Shown one piece after another: positions 16,496 through 25,953 of a stretch of DNA of 64,000 nt (the first letter of the stretch is position 1; the number at the start of each line of letters is the position of its first letter). This DNA comes from JACMQW01 sp964536965 (GTDB lineage Bacteria; Bdellovibrionota; UBA1018), in contig CAZIAL010000001.1 of the NCBI GenBank assembly GCA_964536965.1, positions 1-64,000 of the forward strand, given 5' to 3'. The notes below the pieces were generated by a model that was not told the origin of the DNA, ran no database searches, and saw only the letters and a program-made list of their open reading frames with translations. Position numbers and translations under genes: made by a program.

Positions 16496-17836
16496 TTACC
16501 ACTGCCAGTCGTCGCGCCACGGAAGGATGGGATTTCCCTTGTACGATCGATCGATGAAAACAAAGGCGTCGAAGTTATCTCGCGGGATCAGATAAACTCC
16601 GTCGGTATAGTGGCTCTTGTCGTTTTCGTTGTGGACCCACCACCGCGGTTGGCTGGTAATGAATTTCGAATAGGAGTCCACATAGGCCACGGAGTAGCCG
16701 CGACGATGGAGGAACAAATCGAGAGATTTGGGCGAAGTGGGCTTCGTATAGTTGCCTTGTTTACCTGTCACATCGTATCCGGTTAGTCCGATGGTACGGA
16801 CGGAATTTCCGAGCCATTGCCGGAGAAAGAAGACTCCGGATTTGAAAACGCCTTCGCCGGTTTTCCACCAATCGCTCCCGCTCAGCATTTTGGTCGCATG
16901 GGAAGTATGGGCGACGAGAACCGTACGAGGTTCGCCTTCTTGTTCCCAGATGCTGTACTGGTTCTTCGCCTGCGCGAGATCGCGGGAATTCCACTGTTTT
17001 CCGAACGACTGGAAGGCGAAATTAAAGTTCGCTTGGTAGCCGAAAGAGGTCTGGATCGACTGGATGAGGGTATGGGCGTCGAAGTACTCGCGATCAGAGA
17101 GGTTTCGGCCGAGTCGCTGGTCCACTGCCTTTTCCATCGACTTCAATGATTTCGTGCACGGGATGTAATCGACTTCCGGAATCTTTTTCTCCCGCACCAG
17201 AATATCCATATATTCCTTGGAGCGGCTCCAGTCTTTTTCGTCGTGATACCAGCAATGTTTGCGCGTCAGTGCGAGCTGTTCTCCGAAGTTAAAACGGAGT
17301 TTTTTCGTCAGCCTTTCCATTTCGATCTGGTGTTCCCAAGGTCGGTCCCAGATGTCCATGCCGCGAAATCGAACCGGGTTGTTCCGATTTTTTCGGTTGA
17401 AGTCGCACATCCATACATAGAAGTCCCAGTCTTCATCGATCGGGCTTTGGTGCAGATCGATCGGCAACTTCTTCGATTTCGACGCTCCGCTTGCGCAACC
17501 CTCGACCCATCGGGTGAGTCCGCGACTCCGCATCACGGGACTTTCGAAAATAATCAGTCGGAACCCCTTCCGTTCCACGAGATACCGCGTGAGCCGATGT
17601 TCCATCTTGATGAAGCCCGCCGAACCGTGAACGGCTTCCCCGATGGCCACGAATCTTGCTCCCTTTACGAGGGGATCGATCACTCTCAGTTCCGCATCGG
17701 GAAGATCGGGATCGGTGCCTGAAAGCGCTACGATCCCGGGAATTTTTTCGTCAGCAATCGATGATCCCGCAAAAGGAATCAGAATCATCAGCGAATAAAG
17801 GACGGAACGGAAAAGGCTGCGCGCAAACAGAATCAT
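16496..17836 (-). CDS. Exported erythromycin-esterase-like hydrolase
   Basis: The protein has 446 residues with an N-terminal signal peptide (hydrophobic residues about 5-24). Ere-family motifs include FVAIGEAVHGSAGF (Glu and His), a nearby MEHRLTRYLVERKGF, RFRGMDIW and VLVAHTSHATK (second His). Family members include macrolide-lactone esterases, but most have unknown substrates, so resistance should not be assumed. The Shine-Dalgarno GAGGAG is partly inside an inverted repeat directly before the ATG (separate entry). It lies 50 bp downstream of the giant NHL gene on the same strand. Confidence 0.8.
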   Translation of the reverse strand: MILFARSLFRSVLYSLMILIPFAGSSIADEKIPGIVALSGTDPDLPDAELRVIDPLVKGARFVAIGEAVHGSAGFIKMEHRLTRYLVERKGFRLIIFESPVMRSRGLTRWVEGCASGASKSKKLPIDLHQSPIDEDWDFYVWMCDFNRKNRNNPVRFRGMDIWDRPWEHQIEMERLTKKLRFNFGEQLALTRKHCWYHDEKDWSRSKEYMDILVREKKIPEVDYIPCTKSLKSMEKAVDQRLGRNLSDREYFDAHTLIQSIQTSFGYQANFNFAFQSFGKQWNSRDLAQAKNQYSIWEQEGEPRTVLVAHTSHATKMLSGSDWWKTGEGVFKSGVFFLRQWLGNSVRTIGLTGYDVTGKQGNYTKPTSPKSLDLFLHRRGYSVAYVDSYSKFITSQPRWWVHNENDKSHYTDGVYLIPRDNFDAFVFIDRSYKGNPILPWRDDWQW

Positions 17837-17864
17837 AAAAGCTCCTCAATAGCGGGAAGCTTTT
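17837..17864 (-). promoter_or_regulatory. Inverted repeat enclosing the ribosome-binding site of the esterase-like gene
   Basis: On the gene strand AAAAGCT, 14 nt, AGCTTTT ends immediately before the ATG. The Shine-Dalgarno GAGGAG (complement of 17842-17847) spans loop and stem. Folding could limit translation. The stem is only 7 bp and mostly A-T, so this may be incidental. Confidence 0.35.
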
Positions 17865-17886
17865 TGTCGCTCATGATGCGCTGTTT

Positions 17887-20800
17887 CTACCAGGCCTTAA
17901 TCATCCGCACGATGTGGTTTTGGGTATCTGCGAGGTAGAGATTTCCCTCCGCATCGAAGACGATGCTCGAAGGACCGTAGAGGAGGACGTCCCCTAAGTT
18001 GCTGGCCGCGTTCGCGGAACAGGTCTTTCCTTCCTGGTACCCGTAACTTTCGGTCACGCCGTCACTTTCGTAGAGGGGCAAGTCGGCGAGGGGAGTGCCG
18101 TCGCGGTTCGGAAATTCTCCGGTATCTCCACCGCAATAAAGGGAGGTCGCCCCACTGGAGCGTGCGAGACAGATCAGCGCATGTTGTCCCGCGTTCGCCG
18201 TATTCAACCGGCCACTCGTGTAACAGAGCTGCGTGCCGTTCACGGCGATCCCGTTTAGATAGGGCGATCCGGTGATATTTCTGAGGGTCTGGATCTTTCC
18301 GGCCGCGATGGACTGGCCGAAGTAGTTATTGTTCACGCCGACTCCCTCACAGCCCGCGCCGGGACCGACGCAGCTCGCGGAGAGGTTGACGTACTTGATC
18401 GCTCCGATGGCCGTCGCTCCTCCCTGGTCGAGGAGAAAGAAGTTCTGGGGTTTCAGCGGATCGACGGCGATGCCCCGGGGAATCGTCAGCTGGTCGGCGA
18501 GGGGAGAGACGTTCGCGGCCGGAGACCCGCCGTTACCCGTCGTTCCTGAGCAGGTGCCGACCACTGGTTCCACGGCCCCGTTCTGGGTCACGCGGACCAC
18601 GCAATCTTTCTCGGGCAGGACGACGAAGAGGACCGGATTGTTCGCGCCGTCGACCCCGATCGCCATATCGCGGAAAACTCCTCCGCCTTGGTCGGACTGC
18701 ACCGTGAGCGCGACGTTCGTGGCGCCGCCGGCGCCCGCGGTGAACGTGGTCGCGTCGGTCGGGGTAGCCGCCGCGGTACAACCGCTCGCGTGGCTTCCGA
18801 GAATACTTTGGACCGTATCGATCGTATTCAGCGTGGTCCCGAAGATGCTGTTCGCGCCGGAACTTTGCTGGAGCGCTCGGAGCATGCAAGGCTGGTTGAT
18901 TCCGGCGGTCGTTATACCATCGAGATAAAGGAGATTTCTCGGCAGCGTCGGTTTCGGAGCCGGGAAAAAATTCACCGCGTCGGTATGGGCGATCGACGTG
19001 AGATTTCCGAGGAGCGTATTCCCGCGGGTCTGGTTCTCCGCGTAGGTGGCGCCGCCACCGATGGTATTGCTGACTTCGCCCGTATTCAGATTAATCTGCG
19101 TCACCTGCCGACCGTTATATTCTGCGATGTAGAGAATTTTACTGGTCGCATCGATCGCCAGTCCGGTCGGGGAATAGAGCGTGACCGAACTTGGATAGGC
19201 GGTGCCGGTGACCGGCGTCGCCGCACTTCCCTGACCCCAGCGCTGATATCCCAAACTCCCGACCGGCGCCGCCGTGGTGACCAGACCGGTCCCGAGGCGG
19301 AGTTCCCGGAGGCGAGACATCCAGTGGTCGGCGATGAGAAGAATCGGCACTCCGGCCGTCGAAGTCGAAATCCCGCCCGGAAGGTAAAGCACTCCGTAGG
19401 GTTCGACGTTCCGCGCGGCGATTCCGGTGACGTTGTCATTCGTCGTATTCGCACAGGTCGAGCTGCTTCCATTGGATTCGCAGCCAGTAACTTTCGCCGT
19501 CGAGTTCGCGGCGATGCTCGCCCCGAGCCAGGAACTCGCGAAAGTCGTTCCGTCGGCCGAGCCGGTGGCATTCAGATAAAAAATCCGCCGGGTATTCGCA
19601 TCGGTGACCAAAAGTCCGTCGGGCATGATTTCGATATCGACCGGGTTGTTAAAACGCACGGCTGACTGCGCGACCGAAGCCGCCGTGAGGGCGTCGCCGC
19701 CCGCGCTCGTATTGCAGTTCCCGGTGGCGTTCGTCCACCCCGTCAGCTGATCGACCGTTCCGGCGGTCAGGCCCGCCCGGGAACCGTAGCTTGTGATACC
19801 GGAGTAATTATAAATCCGCACATGGCCGCCACGATAACCTCCCGAGGTGGTGCAGCCATCGATCCAGAAAACGTTGCCCGTGGTCTGATCGACCCTGACT
19901 CCGCGCGGGCTGTACACGGTCGCGGTTCCGGCCGCACCCGTGGTTCCGTTCGCCGTCGTCGTTCCCGCGCTCGACTTCACGATCATGCTGGAGACCGTGT
20001 TCGCGTCGAGCGTGCTGATCCCGGTCACGACGCGAATGCTGTGGTTTCCGTTGCAGGCGACATACAGCGAGTCCGTGGCCTGGTGATAGTCGAGTCCGTA
20101 GGGATTATTGCACTGGGCGCCCGAAACGGAGTCGAGGACTTTCCCGTTCGCGGCGCCCGTCGAATTCGCGGTCGGCCCGAGGAAGAATGGAGTCGGTCCC
20201 GAATTATTCACGGCGATCACGCGATGGTTCGAGTTCGAGGCGACATACATCACGGGGTCCGCCGCGTTGGTCGCGTTGATCGCGATGCCGACGGGGGTCA
20301 TAATTTTGGTCGGGTTTCGTTTTCCTGGGCTGGAGCCGGCGATCAGCCCCGCCGCGTTGTTCACCGACGCGCTTCCCGAGCCGAGAATGATCCGCAGGCT
20401 GTTCGCCGGAATCCGTTTGCCGAAAAAGTCGAGCGCGCCGGCAGTGCGGTTCCAGTACCAGACGACGTGGTTCGTCGAATCGGTAAACGCGAGGTTGGTG
20501 ACTCCTCCGACGACATGTTTCGCGAGCGCGCGCGGTTTGATGCGAATTCGGGAAAGATGGGCGGCGAGGGTCGGGTTCAGCCCGTCGCCGAGGGAAGGGC
20601 TGCCCACGAGCGTGCAGATTTCGCCCGCGTCGAGCGAGTTGCAGGCATCTGAGAGATAGTTCGGCTGGATGTACCAGGTCTTGGTATCGAACTCGTAGCC
20701 GTCGCTGATCCGGACGCGGATCGTATGGAATCCCGGACCGTTGGCGGCGGCCGTCGCGTCGTAGGTGGCTTCGAGCGGATTCAGAGCGCTGATTGAGAGG

Positions 20801-21993
20801 CGGGCGTCCGTCGAGGTCGGCGTCGCGGAGGCGGTGTTCACGTCCGTCCCGTCGATCGACCAGGTATAGAGGATCGTATCGCCGTTCACGTCGGTCACGC
20901 TCGTACCCGCCGAAAGGGTTCGCGTGCTGCCCGCGTTGTACTTGATCGGAGAATTCACCGTATTCGTCGCGGGAGACGGAGCTCCGGCGAAGGAAGGGGC
21001 ATCGTTGCTGCGGATGAAAAACGGCGTCGCGCACTCCGCGGTATTTGCGTAAGTATCGACCGCGGTCAGGGTCACCCGGTAATTTCCCGCCGCGGCGGGC
21101 GCGATCACCTGGGTCAGCGCCAGCGTCGGTCCGGTCTGGCCAACAATATTCGTGTAAGCGCCCGCGCCATGTGCCTGGATTTTCCACTGGCGCGTGATTC
21201 CGGTTCCGGTCGCGTCGCCGGAAAGGGTGATGGGAGTCGCTGATCCTTCGTAGAGCACGATCGGGCTGCCCGCGGAAGAACCTGAAGGCTGGCAGTTGTC
21301 TACTTCCGCGACGTTCGAGTCGTTGATGGTGACGTTCCAGCTGCAGGAAGTCGTGTCGTAACCGTCAGAGAGGAGCGCCGAAATCACGCGGGCCCCGACG
21401 ATGGTCGAATTTCCCTGGAAGACGGCCGACTTCGTGGTCGCCGTGGCCGAAGGGGTAAAGAGCGTGGGCTGCGCGTTTCCATCGACGCGCCAAGTGACCG
21501 TCACCGTGTCCGCATCGGCATCCGAGAAGTCGGTGGTGAAGGTCGTTGGGGTATTTTCGCTGAACACGGTCCCGGTCGTCGCCGGCACTTGGTTCGTACA
21601 GGTCGGCGCCGTATTGCGGACGGCGTTCCAGGTAATCGTCTGCGATCCCACGGAATTCGCGACCGTGGCGACGAGCGTATTCGCGCCGGGATTCAGGCTC
21701 GCGGAAGTCAGATTCAGGGATGGGCCGGTCGCCACCGTCGTTCCGTTCAGCGCGAAGCTCACCTCGCAACTGTCGTCGTTCGTGACGATCACGATCTGGG
21801 TCGGCGTCACCGCCGAGGTCGCGATCCGGAGGTTTCCGCCTTCGCTCGGAGTCGCCAGCACGATGGTACAGGCCGGATCGACGGTCGAGGCCGTTCCTTC
21901 GAGGAAACCGAAAGTATCGTCGCCGCCCCCGGAGCAGGCGGTGAGGGCGGCCAGGCTACCGATGAGCACCGTCCGACTCAAAATCCGAAACAT
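17887..21993 (-). CDS. Giant NHL-repeat lipoprotein with Ig-like N-terminal region
   Basis: The protein has 1368 residues. The signal peptide ends in the lipobox LTAC at about residue 20. Residues about 35-450 look like several beta-sandwich domains (for example NPGANTLVATVANSVG, NGDTILYTWSIDGTD). The rest is built of NHL-type propeller repeats such as LYVACNGNHSIRVVTG, LYIAEYNGRQVTQINL and NLYLADTQNHIVRMIKAW. Such proteins are surface or periplasmic binding scaffolds; the ligand is unknown. The start overlaps the end of the upstream barrel gene by 16 bp, suggesting translational coupling. Confidence 0.85.
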   Translation of the reverse strand: MFRILSRTVLIGSLAALTACSGGGDDTFGFLEGTASTVDPACTIVLATPSEGGNLRIATSAVTPTQIVIVTNDDSCEVSFALNGTTVATGPSLNLTSASLNPGANTLVATVANSVGSQTITWNAVRNTAPTCTNQVPATTGTVFSENTPTTFTTDFSDADADTVTVTWRVDGNAQPTLFTPSATATTKSAVFQGNSTIVGARVISALLSDGYDTTSCSWNVTINDSNVAEVDNCQPSGSSAGSPIVLYEGSATPITLSGDATGTGITRQWKIQAHGAGAYTNIVGQTGPTLALTQVIAPAAAGNYRVTLTAVDTYANTAECATPFFIRSNDAPSFAGAPSPATNTVNSPIKYNAGSTRTLSAGTSVTDVNGDTILYTWSIDGTDVNTASATPTSTDARLSISALNPLEATYDATAAANGPGFHTIRVRISDGYEFDTKTWYIQPNYLSDACNSLDAGEICTLVGSPSLGDGLNPTLAAHLSRIRIKPRALAKHVVGGVTNLAFTDSTNHVVWYWNRTAGALDFFGKRIPANSLRIILGSGSASVNNAAGLIAGSSPGKRNPTKIMTPVGIAINATNAADPVMYVASNSNHRVIAVNNSGPTPFFLGPTANSTGAANGKVLDSVSGAQCNNPYGLDYHQATDSLYVACNGNHSIRVVTGISTLDANTVSSMIVKSSAGTTTANGTTGAAGTATVYSPRGVRVDQTTGNVFWIDGCTTSGGYRGGHVRIYNYSGITSYGSRAGLTAGTVDQLTGWTNATGNCNTSAGGDALTAASVAQSAVRFNNPVDIEIMPDGLLVTDANTRRIFYLNATGSADGTTFASSWLGASIAANSTAKVTGCESNGSSSTCANTTNDNVTGIAARNVEPYGVLYLPGGISTSTAGVPILLIADHWMSRLRELRLGTGLVTTAAPVGSLGYQRWGQGSAATPVTGTAYPSSVTLYSPTGLAIDATSKILYIAEYNGRQVTQINLNTGEVSNTIGGGATYAENQTRGNTLLGNLTSIAHTDAVNFFPAPKPTLPRNLLYLDGITTAGINQPCMLRALQQSSGANSIFGTTLNTIDTVQSILGSHASGCTAAATPTDATTFTAGAGGATNVALTVQSDQGGGVFRDMAIGVDGANNPVLFVVLPEKDCVVRVTQNGAVEPVVGTCSGTTGNGGSPAANVSPLADQLTIPRGIAVDPLKPQNFFLLDQGGATAIGAIKYVNLSASCVGPGAGCEGVGVNNNYFGQSIAAGKIQTLRNITGSPYLNGIAVNGTQLCYTSGRLNTANAGQHALICLARSSGATSLYCGGDTGEFPNRDGTPLADLPLYESDGVTESYGYQEGKTCSANAASNLGDVLLYGPSSIVFDAEGNLYLADTQNHIVRMIKAW

Positions 21994-22559
21994 AGGCCTC
22001 CCAGTACTTCGATGATCGTCGCCGTCGCGCTCCGCGGCCCGGAAAGGTTGGCGTAACGTAGGGTGAAGTTGAAACTCGTGTTTTCTTTCCAGGCGCGCTC
22101 GGTGCCGGCGGCTACGGAGAAACCCGCGTAACTCGTCTGGATCGACTGGATGTTCCGCTGGTTGAAGGCCAGGCTGAGATAAGGGCGCCAGAGTTCATTC
22201 AGTGAAAGAGTCTGTCGCCCCGCCTCGAAATCCATCTTCGAAGAAGCGGAAAATGGGAAGTAGGTCGCGGAAACATCGAGGCCGAAAGTCGAATCTCCGG
22301 TGAAGATGCTGCTGTAAATGACGGAGTAACCGACGCCGAGGTCGAGTTTCGGAAGGACGTTCCGGCGATAGCCGATTCGATACGCGCCCGGGCCGCTCTT
22401 GCTTCCGGTTCTTCCGCTCGCGGTACCCGTCAGGCTGTAATAGCCGGTCTGGATATCGAGCTTATTCTGCAATGCAAACGCGGACGGGCTGATGATCCCC
22501 AGAGCGAGGATTACAGAACCGAAAAGCTTGCAGAATCGTGGAGCGGGACTCAGACGCAT
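21978..22559 (-). CDS. Small outer-membrane beta-barrel protein
   Basis: The protein has 193 residues: a signal peptide (residues about 1-29, ending SAFA-LQ), then alternating hydrophobic strands with turns (LDIQTGYYSLTG, LDLGVGYSVIYSS, FGLDVSATYFPFS, NFTLRYANLSG). The last residue is Phe, the usual outer-membrane insertion signal (LGGLCFGF). That makes about eight strands. It is translationally coupled to the NHL lipoprotein downstream, so the two may form one surface complex. The AT-rich 70 bp upstream should hold the operon promoter. Confidence 0.75.
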   Translation of the reverse strand: MRLSPAPRFCKLFGSVILALGIISPSAFALQNKLDIQTGYYSLTGTASGRTGSKSGPGAYRIGYRRNVLPKLDLGVGYSVIYSSIFTGDSTFGLDVSATYFPFSASSKMDFEAGRQTLSLNELWRPYLSLAFNQRNIQSIQTSYAGFSVAAGTERAWKENTSFNFTLRYANLSGPRSATATIIEVLGGLCFGF

Positions 22560-22629
22560 CTAAATAATCTCTCAAGATTTAAGATAATTTAAAAATATCA
22601 GCGAAAAACCTGTGTCAGATATGACTGGG

Positions 22630-24357
22630 TTAAGCGGCCTTTTTCTCGCCTTCTTCGGCCTGTTCCTTCGCCCATTTGTCGAGCTGGGCCACCTGCTCTA
22701 GATCGTGGCGGCGTTGCGCCTCGAATTCGACCAGCGCGAGCGCGATCGATTCGCGTGCCTGGCCCACCGAACGGAGATCCGGATTGGCGGCATCCAACCG
22801 CTTCAGATGATCGATGAAGAGAAAGTTTTGTTTCTCGTTCAGATGTTTCTGGATCTTGGTCCGATCCGTCTTCGAAACGTTGAAGAGCGCGAGGGCCCAC
22901 TGGACCGGCCGGAAACGCCCGACGAAGTCCTTTAAGACTTCTTCTTCTTGGTCGAACACGGAATAGAACGGAGGTCGTTTTTTATGAATCGAAGAGTCGG
23001 GACGCGAGGCGAGATAAATCTCACGTTCTTCATCGGGAGCCGCAATCAGCAGGAACTCGCGCAGTTCGGTCTCGCTCTGGTGTCGACGAAATTCCTGGAT
23101 GCTCTGGAGCGGAGAAAATTCTTCCGCTTTCTTCCCGATTTCCTCGGCGGTTTTCGCGTCGAGGGCCTTCGGAACGAAATCGGGGTCCAGTAGATCGGCC
23201 CATGCGCCCGGGATCGCCTTGCGCGCGGCCTTGATGGCTTGGTTCTTCGGGAGACAGGAGAGGATCGAAAGCACGGTGTCTTTCGGAAATCCCCGCATGA
23301 AGTCCGGAATCTTCTCGCCCAGACGCCAGACCCGGACGAGCGCTTCTTCGATCGTCGCTCCGCGGTCCGTATCGCCCTCGCGCACGAGGTTCTGCATGAG
23401 TTCTAGCTCGTCCATCGTCATCATCGCCGGGTGGTTCATCGCCTCGAACCAGCCTTCGCCAGGGCTGAGCGAGAAAAGTTTTTTCTTATTCTCCGGGCTG
23501 AATTCGCCTAAGATCGCGCCCAGTCCCGAGGAATTCCGCGCACCGTACTGGTCGAGAACGATCATCGTTTTCAGCGTCGGGAAGACGGGACGCTTCGTCA
23601 GCTCGGCGACGTAGCCGCCCACGAGTTCCCGCGCCTTGAACGGATCGGAAATATTCAGCCCACCCTTGCTGTGGCCGCCCTCGTCGCCTCCGGAACTTGT
23701 CGTGGGCGCCTGGACGCTCATCGGGCTCGGACCGCCCCCGCCTCCGGACGCCTTTCCGCTTTCCTTCAGCGCGTGCGCGATTTTTCCGACGCTTGCCCGC
23801 TGGATCATGAAGAATCCGGCGAGGAAGATTCCGGCTAAGATGAGGGCGAGCGCCGGGTAGAACCAGTTTTTGTCGCTCGTCGCCCAGCTGCGGAACGAGA
23901 GCTGGATCTCGTCCCGGGCGGGAATGAGATGCAGGTTTCGGAATAACGATTCCTTGATTTCAGCGGCTTCCGCATCGTTCAGGGTATCGTTCAGCGAGAT
24001 CTGGACGGTGATTTTGCTCGTCCGGAGCATCAGCGCATGCAGCCCGAGCTGCGGATCGTCCCACTCGTCCTGAATTTCCTCCGACGAACCGCCGTCGAAA
24101 TAAGGCAGGGACTCGCCGAGTTCGCCGTTTTTCGTCGAACTTCGGCGCAGCGGATCGACGCTGACGTTCGCCATGAAAGGACGGTCTGGAAAGCGAGTCC
24201 GAAGATAGGTGCTCGTCGCTTCGCGGAGGCTGTCCTCCAGCTCGGCGACGCGTGGATGTTTGGTCAGGGGTTCGGCCATTGCCGTGCCCATCGAGACGAT
24301 CGTCATGCCGAAGCAAATCATGCGGAGGAGGGTTGAAAACGACTTCATATTTTTCAT
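22630..24357 (-). CDS. FliF/FliG-like chimeric membrane protein of a MotAB operon
   Basis: The protein has 575 residues. It shows a signal peptide (about 1-28) and a periplasmic segment ending in ITVQISLNDTLNDAEAAEI with a following helix and strand to about 156, which resembles the ring-building motif of FliF/YscJ. A membrane helix spans 166-185, a Gly/Ser/Pro linker 203-235, then a helical cytoplasmic region. In that region FPKDTVLSILSCLPKNQAI resembles the EHPQ-type motif of FliG's middle domain, and RFRPVQWALALFNVSKTDR to about residue 545 resembles FliG's C-terminal torque domain. Its start overlaps motB by 4 bp. FliF and FliG are normally separate proteins. Homology was read by eye. Confidence 0.5.
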   Translation of the reverse strand: MKNMKSFSTLLRMICFGMTIVSMGTAMAEPLTKHPRVAELEDSLREATSTYLRTRFPDRPFMANVSVDPLRRSSTKNGELGESLPYFDGGSSEEIQDEWDDPQLGLHALMLRTSKITVQISLNDTLNDAEAAEIKESLFRNLHLIPARDEIQLSFRSWATSDKNWFYPALALILAGIFLAGFFMIQRASVGKIAHALKESGKASGGGGGPSPMSVQAPTTSSGGDEGGHSKGGLNISDPFKARELVGGYVAELTKRPVFPTLKTMIVLDQYGARNSSGLGAILGEFSPENKKKLFSLSPGEGWFEAMNHPAMMTMDELELMQNLVREGDTDRGATIEEALVRVWRLGEKIPDFMRGFPKDTVLSILSCLPKNQAIKAARKAIPGAWADLLDPDFVPKALDAKTAEEIGKKAEEFSPLQSIQEFRRHQSETELREFLLIAAPDEEREIYLASRPDSSIHKKRPPFYSVFDQEEEVLKDFVGRFRPVQWALALFNVSKTDRTKIQKHLNEKQNFLFIDHLKRLDAANPDLRSVGQARESIALALVEFEAQRRHDLEQVAQLDKWAKEQAEEGEKKAA

Positions 24358-25130
24358 AGCTGTTCCTTCGTCATGGGCTCAATCATGAGGATGATCTTTC
24401 GGGAGAGGGGATCGCCCTTCGTCCGCGTTTTTTTCTGGCGGTTTTCGATCACCGCCGCGACCTCGCGAATCGCCGCGTCCGACTCTCCGTAGCCGGAAAT
24501 CCGCATCCGATTCAGCGGGACGCCCGCTTTCTGGAGGGCGCGCATGGCGGCCACGGCCCGCAGCGCGGAAAGTTCCAAATTGTCATCGTACTTCCGTCCG
24601 AGTCGGCGGGACTTTCGTTTATCCACGGGGACATGGTCGGTGAATGCTTTCACGCTCAGCACGTTTTTTCCGGCGAAAGGGACGTATTTCGGGACGAAGT
24701 CTTCGAGCGCCTTCATTCCGGAGCGGGTGACCTCGGTTTTTCCGAAGTCGAAGAAGGATTTCTCCGGGAATTCGATCAGGATGCGGTTTCCGAACGAATA
24801 GGCTTTCCCGCCCCACGGCTGGACGAGTTCCTCCTCGACCTCCGTCGAGTCGGGTTTGCGGCCGATATTCAGTCGAGGCTCTTCCTTCGCGGAGTCCGCG
24901 CCCGTCTCCGAACTTTTCGTGCCGAGCTGGGTCAGGAGGACGGTCTGCACCCGCTTCAGTTCTTCCGTCGACTTCTGGTTCACGTTGAAGAAGAGGATGA
25001 AGAACGTCAGGAGGAGAGTGACCATGTCGCCGTACGAAATCGCCCAACTCCCTTCGGAGTCGACCTCGTCGATTTCGGCGTCCCGGCGTCGGCCGAGGAC
25101 GTTGCGGTTCAAGCCACGGGTCTTTCTCAA
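24354..25130 (-). CDS. motB: MotB-like stator protein with OmpA-type domain
   Basis: The protein has 258 residues: a short cytoplasmic N-terminus, one membrane helix with the proton-carrying Asp35 (ISYGDMVTLLLTFFILFF), a periplasmic linker and plug region, and an OmpA/MotB peptidoglycan-binding domain (FFDFGKTEVTRSG, DNLELSALRAVAAMRAL, RMRISGYGESD). It anchors the stator to the wall and conducts protons with MotA. The start overlaps motA by 4 bp and the end overlaps the FliF/FliG-like gene by 4 bp, implying stoichiometric production. Confidence 0.9.
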   Translation of the reverse strand: MRKTRGLNRNVLGRRRDAEIDEVDSEGSWAISYGDMVTLLLTFFILFFNVNQKSTEELKRVQTVLLTQLGTKSSETGADSAKEEPRLNIGRKPDSTEVEEELVQPWGGKAYSFGNRILIEFPEKSFFDFGKTEVTRSGMKALEDFVPKYVPFAGKNVLSVKAFTDHVPVDKRKSRRLGRKYDDNLELSALRAVAAMRALQKAGVPLNRMRISGYGESDAAIREVAAVIENRQKKTRTKGDPLSRKIILMIEPMTKEQL

Positions 25131-25942
25131 GCCGCCGCCTCCGCTTCCGGAGCGCTCTCGTCAGAGGATCCCAGGTTGCCCATGATGTTCACCCGTTCAC
25201 TCGGGGCGACTTTCGAATTCAGCATCTCCTGTACCTCCAGGAGGGTGACCCGGTCCGCGGCGAGAAGAATCGCTTCCATCGAAAGGTCGGCGGCTTTGCG
25301 TTCCTCCGCCGAATGTTTGGCGATGAATTCCCCGGCTGGGTTCAGCACCAGGTTGGCGAGGAGGAGTCCGTAGAGCGTCGCGACCAGCGCGACGGCCATG
25401 CGGAAGCCGGCTTCGGTGGAACTCGCTCCTTCCGAAATCGCACGCATGAGACTCACCAGACCGAGCACGGTTCCGACGAGTCCGAAGGCCGGCGGATACT
25501 TCGCGAGCGAGCGAATGGCGCCCGAAACTTTCTGCTTCCGTTCCATCCACTGATGAATGCGTTCGTCCAGAATCAGGTGGATTTTCTCGGTCGTAAAGCC
25601 AAGGCCGATCAGCTCCACCCCGTCCGCGAGAGTTTGGTAGGCGATCGTCTTTTCCTTCGCCGTATAGTCCAGGGATCCCGCGTGGAGACTACGGACAAGC
25701 TCGAGGCATTCGTGGTTCAGCAGCTTGAAATCGATTTTACGGTTTCCGAAGAGACGGCGGATCGCATCCTTGAGCTCGGGAATCATCGACCAGGGCAGGA
25801 TCATCACGCCGACGGCGAGCGTTCCGCCGATCACCACGGCGATCCCGACGGGATCGAGATAATTCGTCGCGCTCTGGCGAAGATGGATGATCGACCAGAC
25901 GATCGAGATGAATGAGATGCCAAGTCCGATGAGAAAATACAT
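25127..25942 (-). CDS. motA: MotA-like stator channel protein
   Basis: The protein has 271 residues and four membrane helices, with the large cytoplasmic loop after helix 2 that contacts the rotor. The conserved prolines are present: Pro151 in YPPAFGLVGTVLGL and Pro202 in ANLVLNPAGEF. The C-terminus ends in an Ala/Glu-rich tail. It is second in an operon with an upstream PEGA/TPR lipoprotein (11 bp gap), motB and the FliF/FliG-like gene. The partner suggests this stator may not serve the ordinary flagellum. Confidence 0.9.
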   Translation of the reverse strand: MYFLIGLGISFISIVWSIIHLRQSATNYLDPVGIAVVIGGTLAVGVMILPWSMIPELKDAIRRLFGNRKIDFKLLNHECLELVRSLHAGSLDYTAKEKTIAYQTLADGVELIGLGFTTEKIHLILDERIHQWMERKQKVSGAIRSLAKYPPAFGLVGTVLGLVSLMRAISEGASSTEAGFRMAVALVATLYGLLLANLVLNPAGEFIAKHSAEERKAADLSMEAILLAADRVTLLEVQEMLNSKVAPSERVNIMGNLGSSDESAPEAEAAA

Positions 25943-25953
25943 CTGCCGTTCCT

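Noticed and set aside
16496..17836. Macrolide-resistance gene
   Set aside because: Most Ere-like proteins have unknown substrates; an exported form gives no support for calling resistance.
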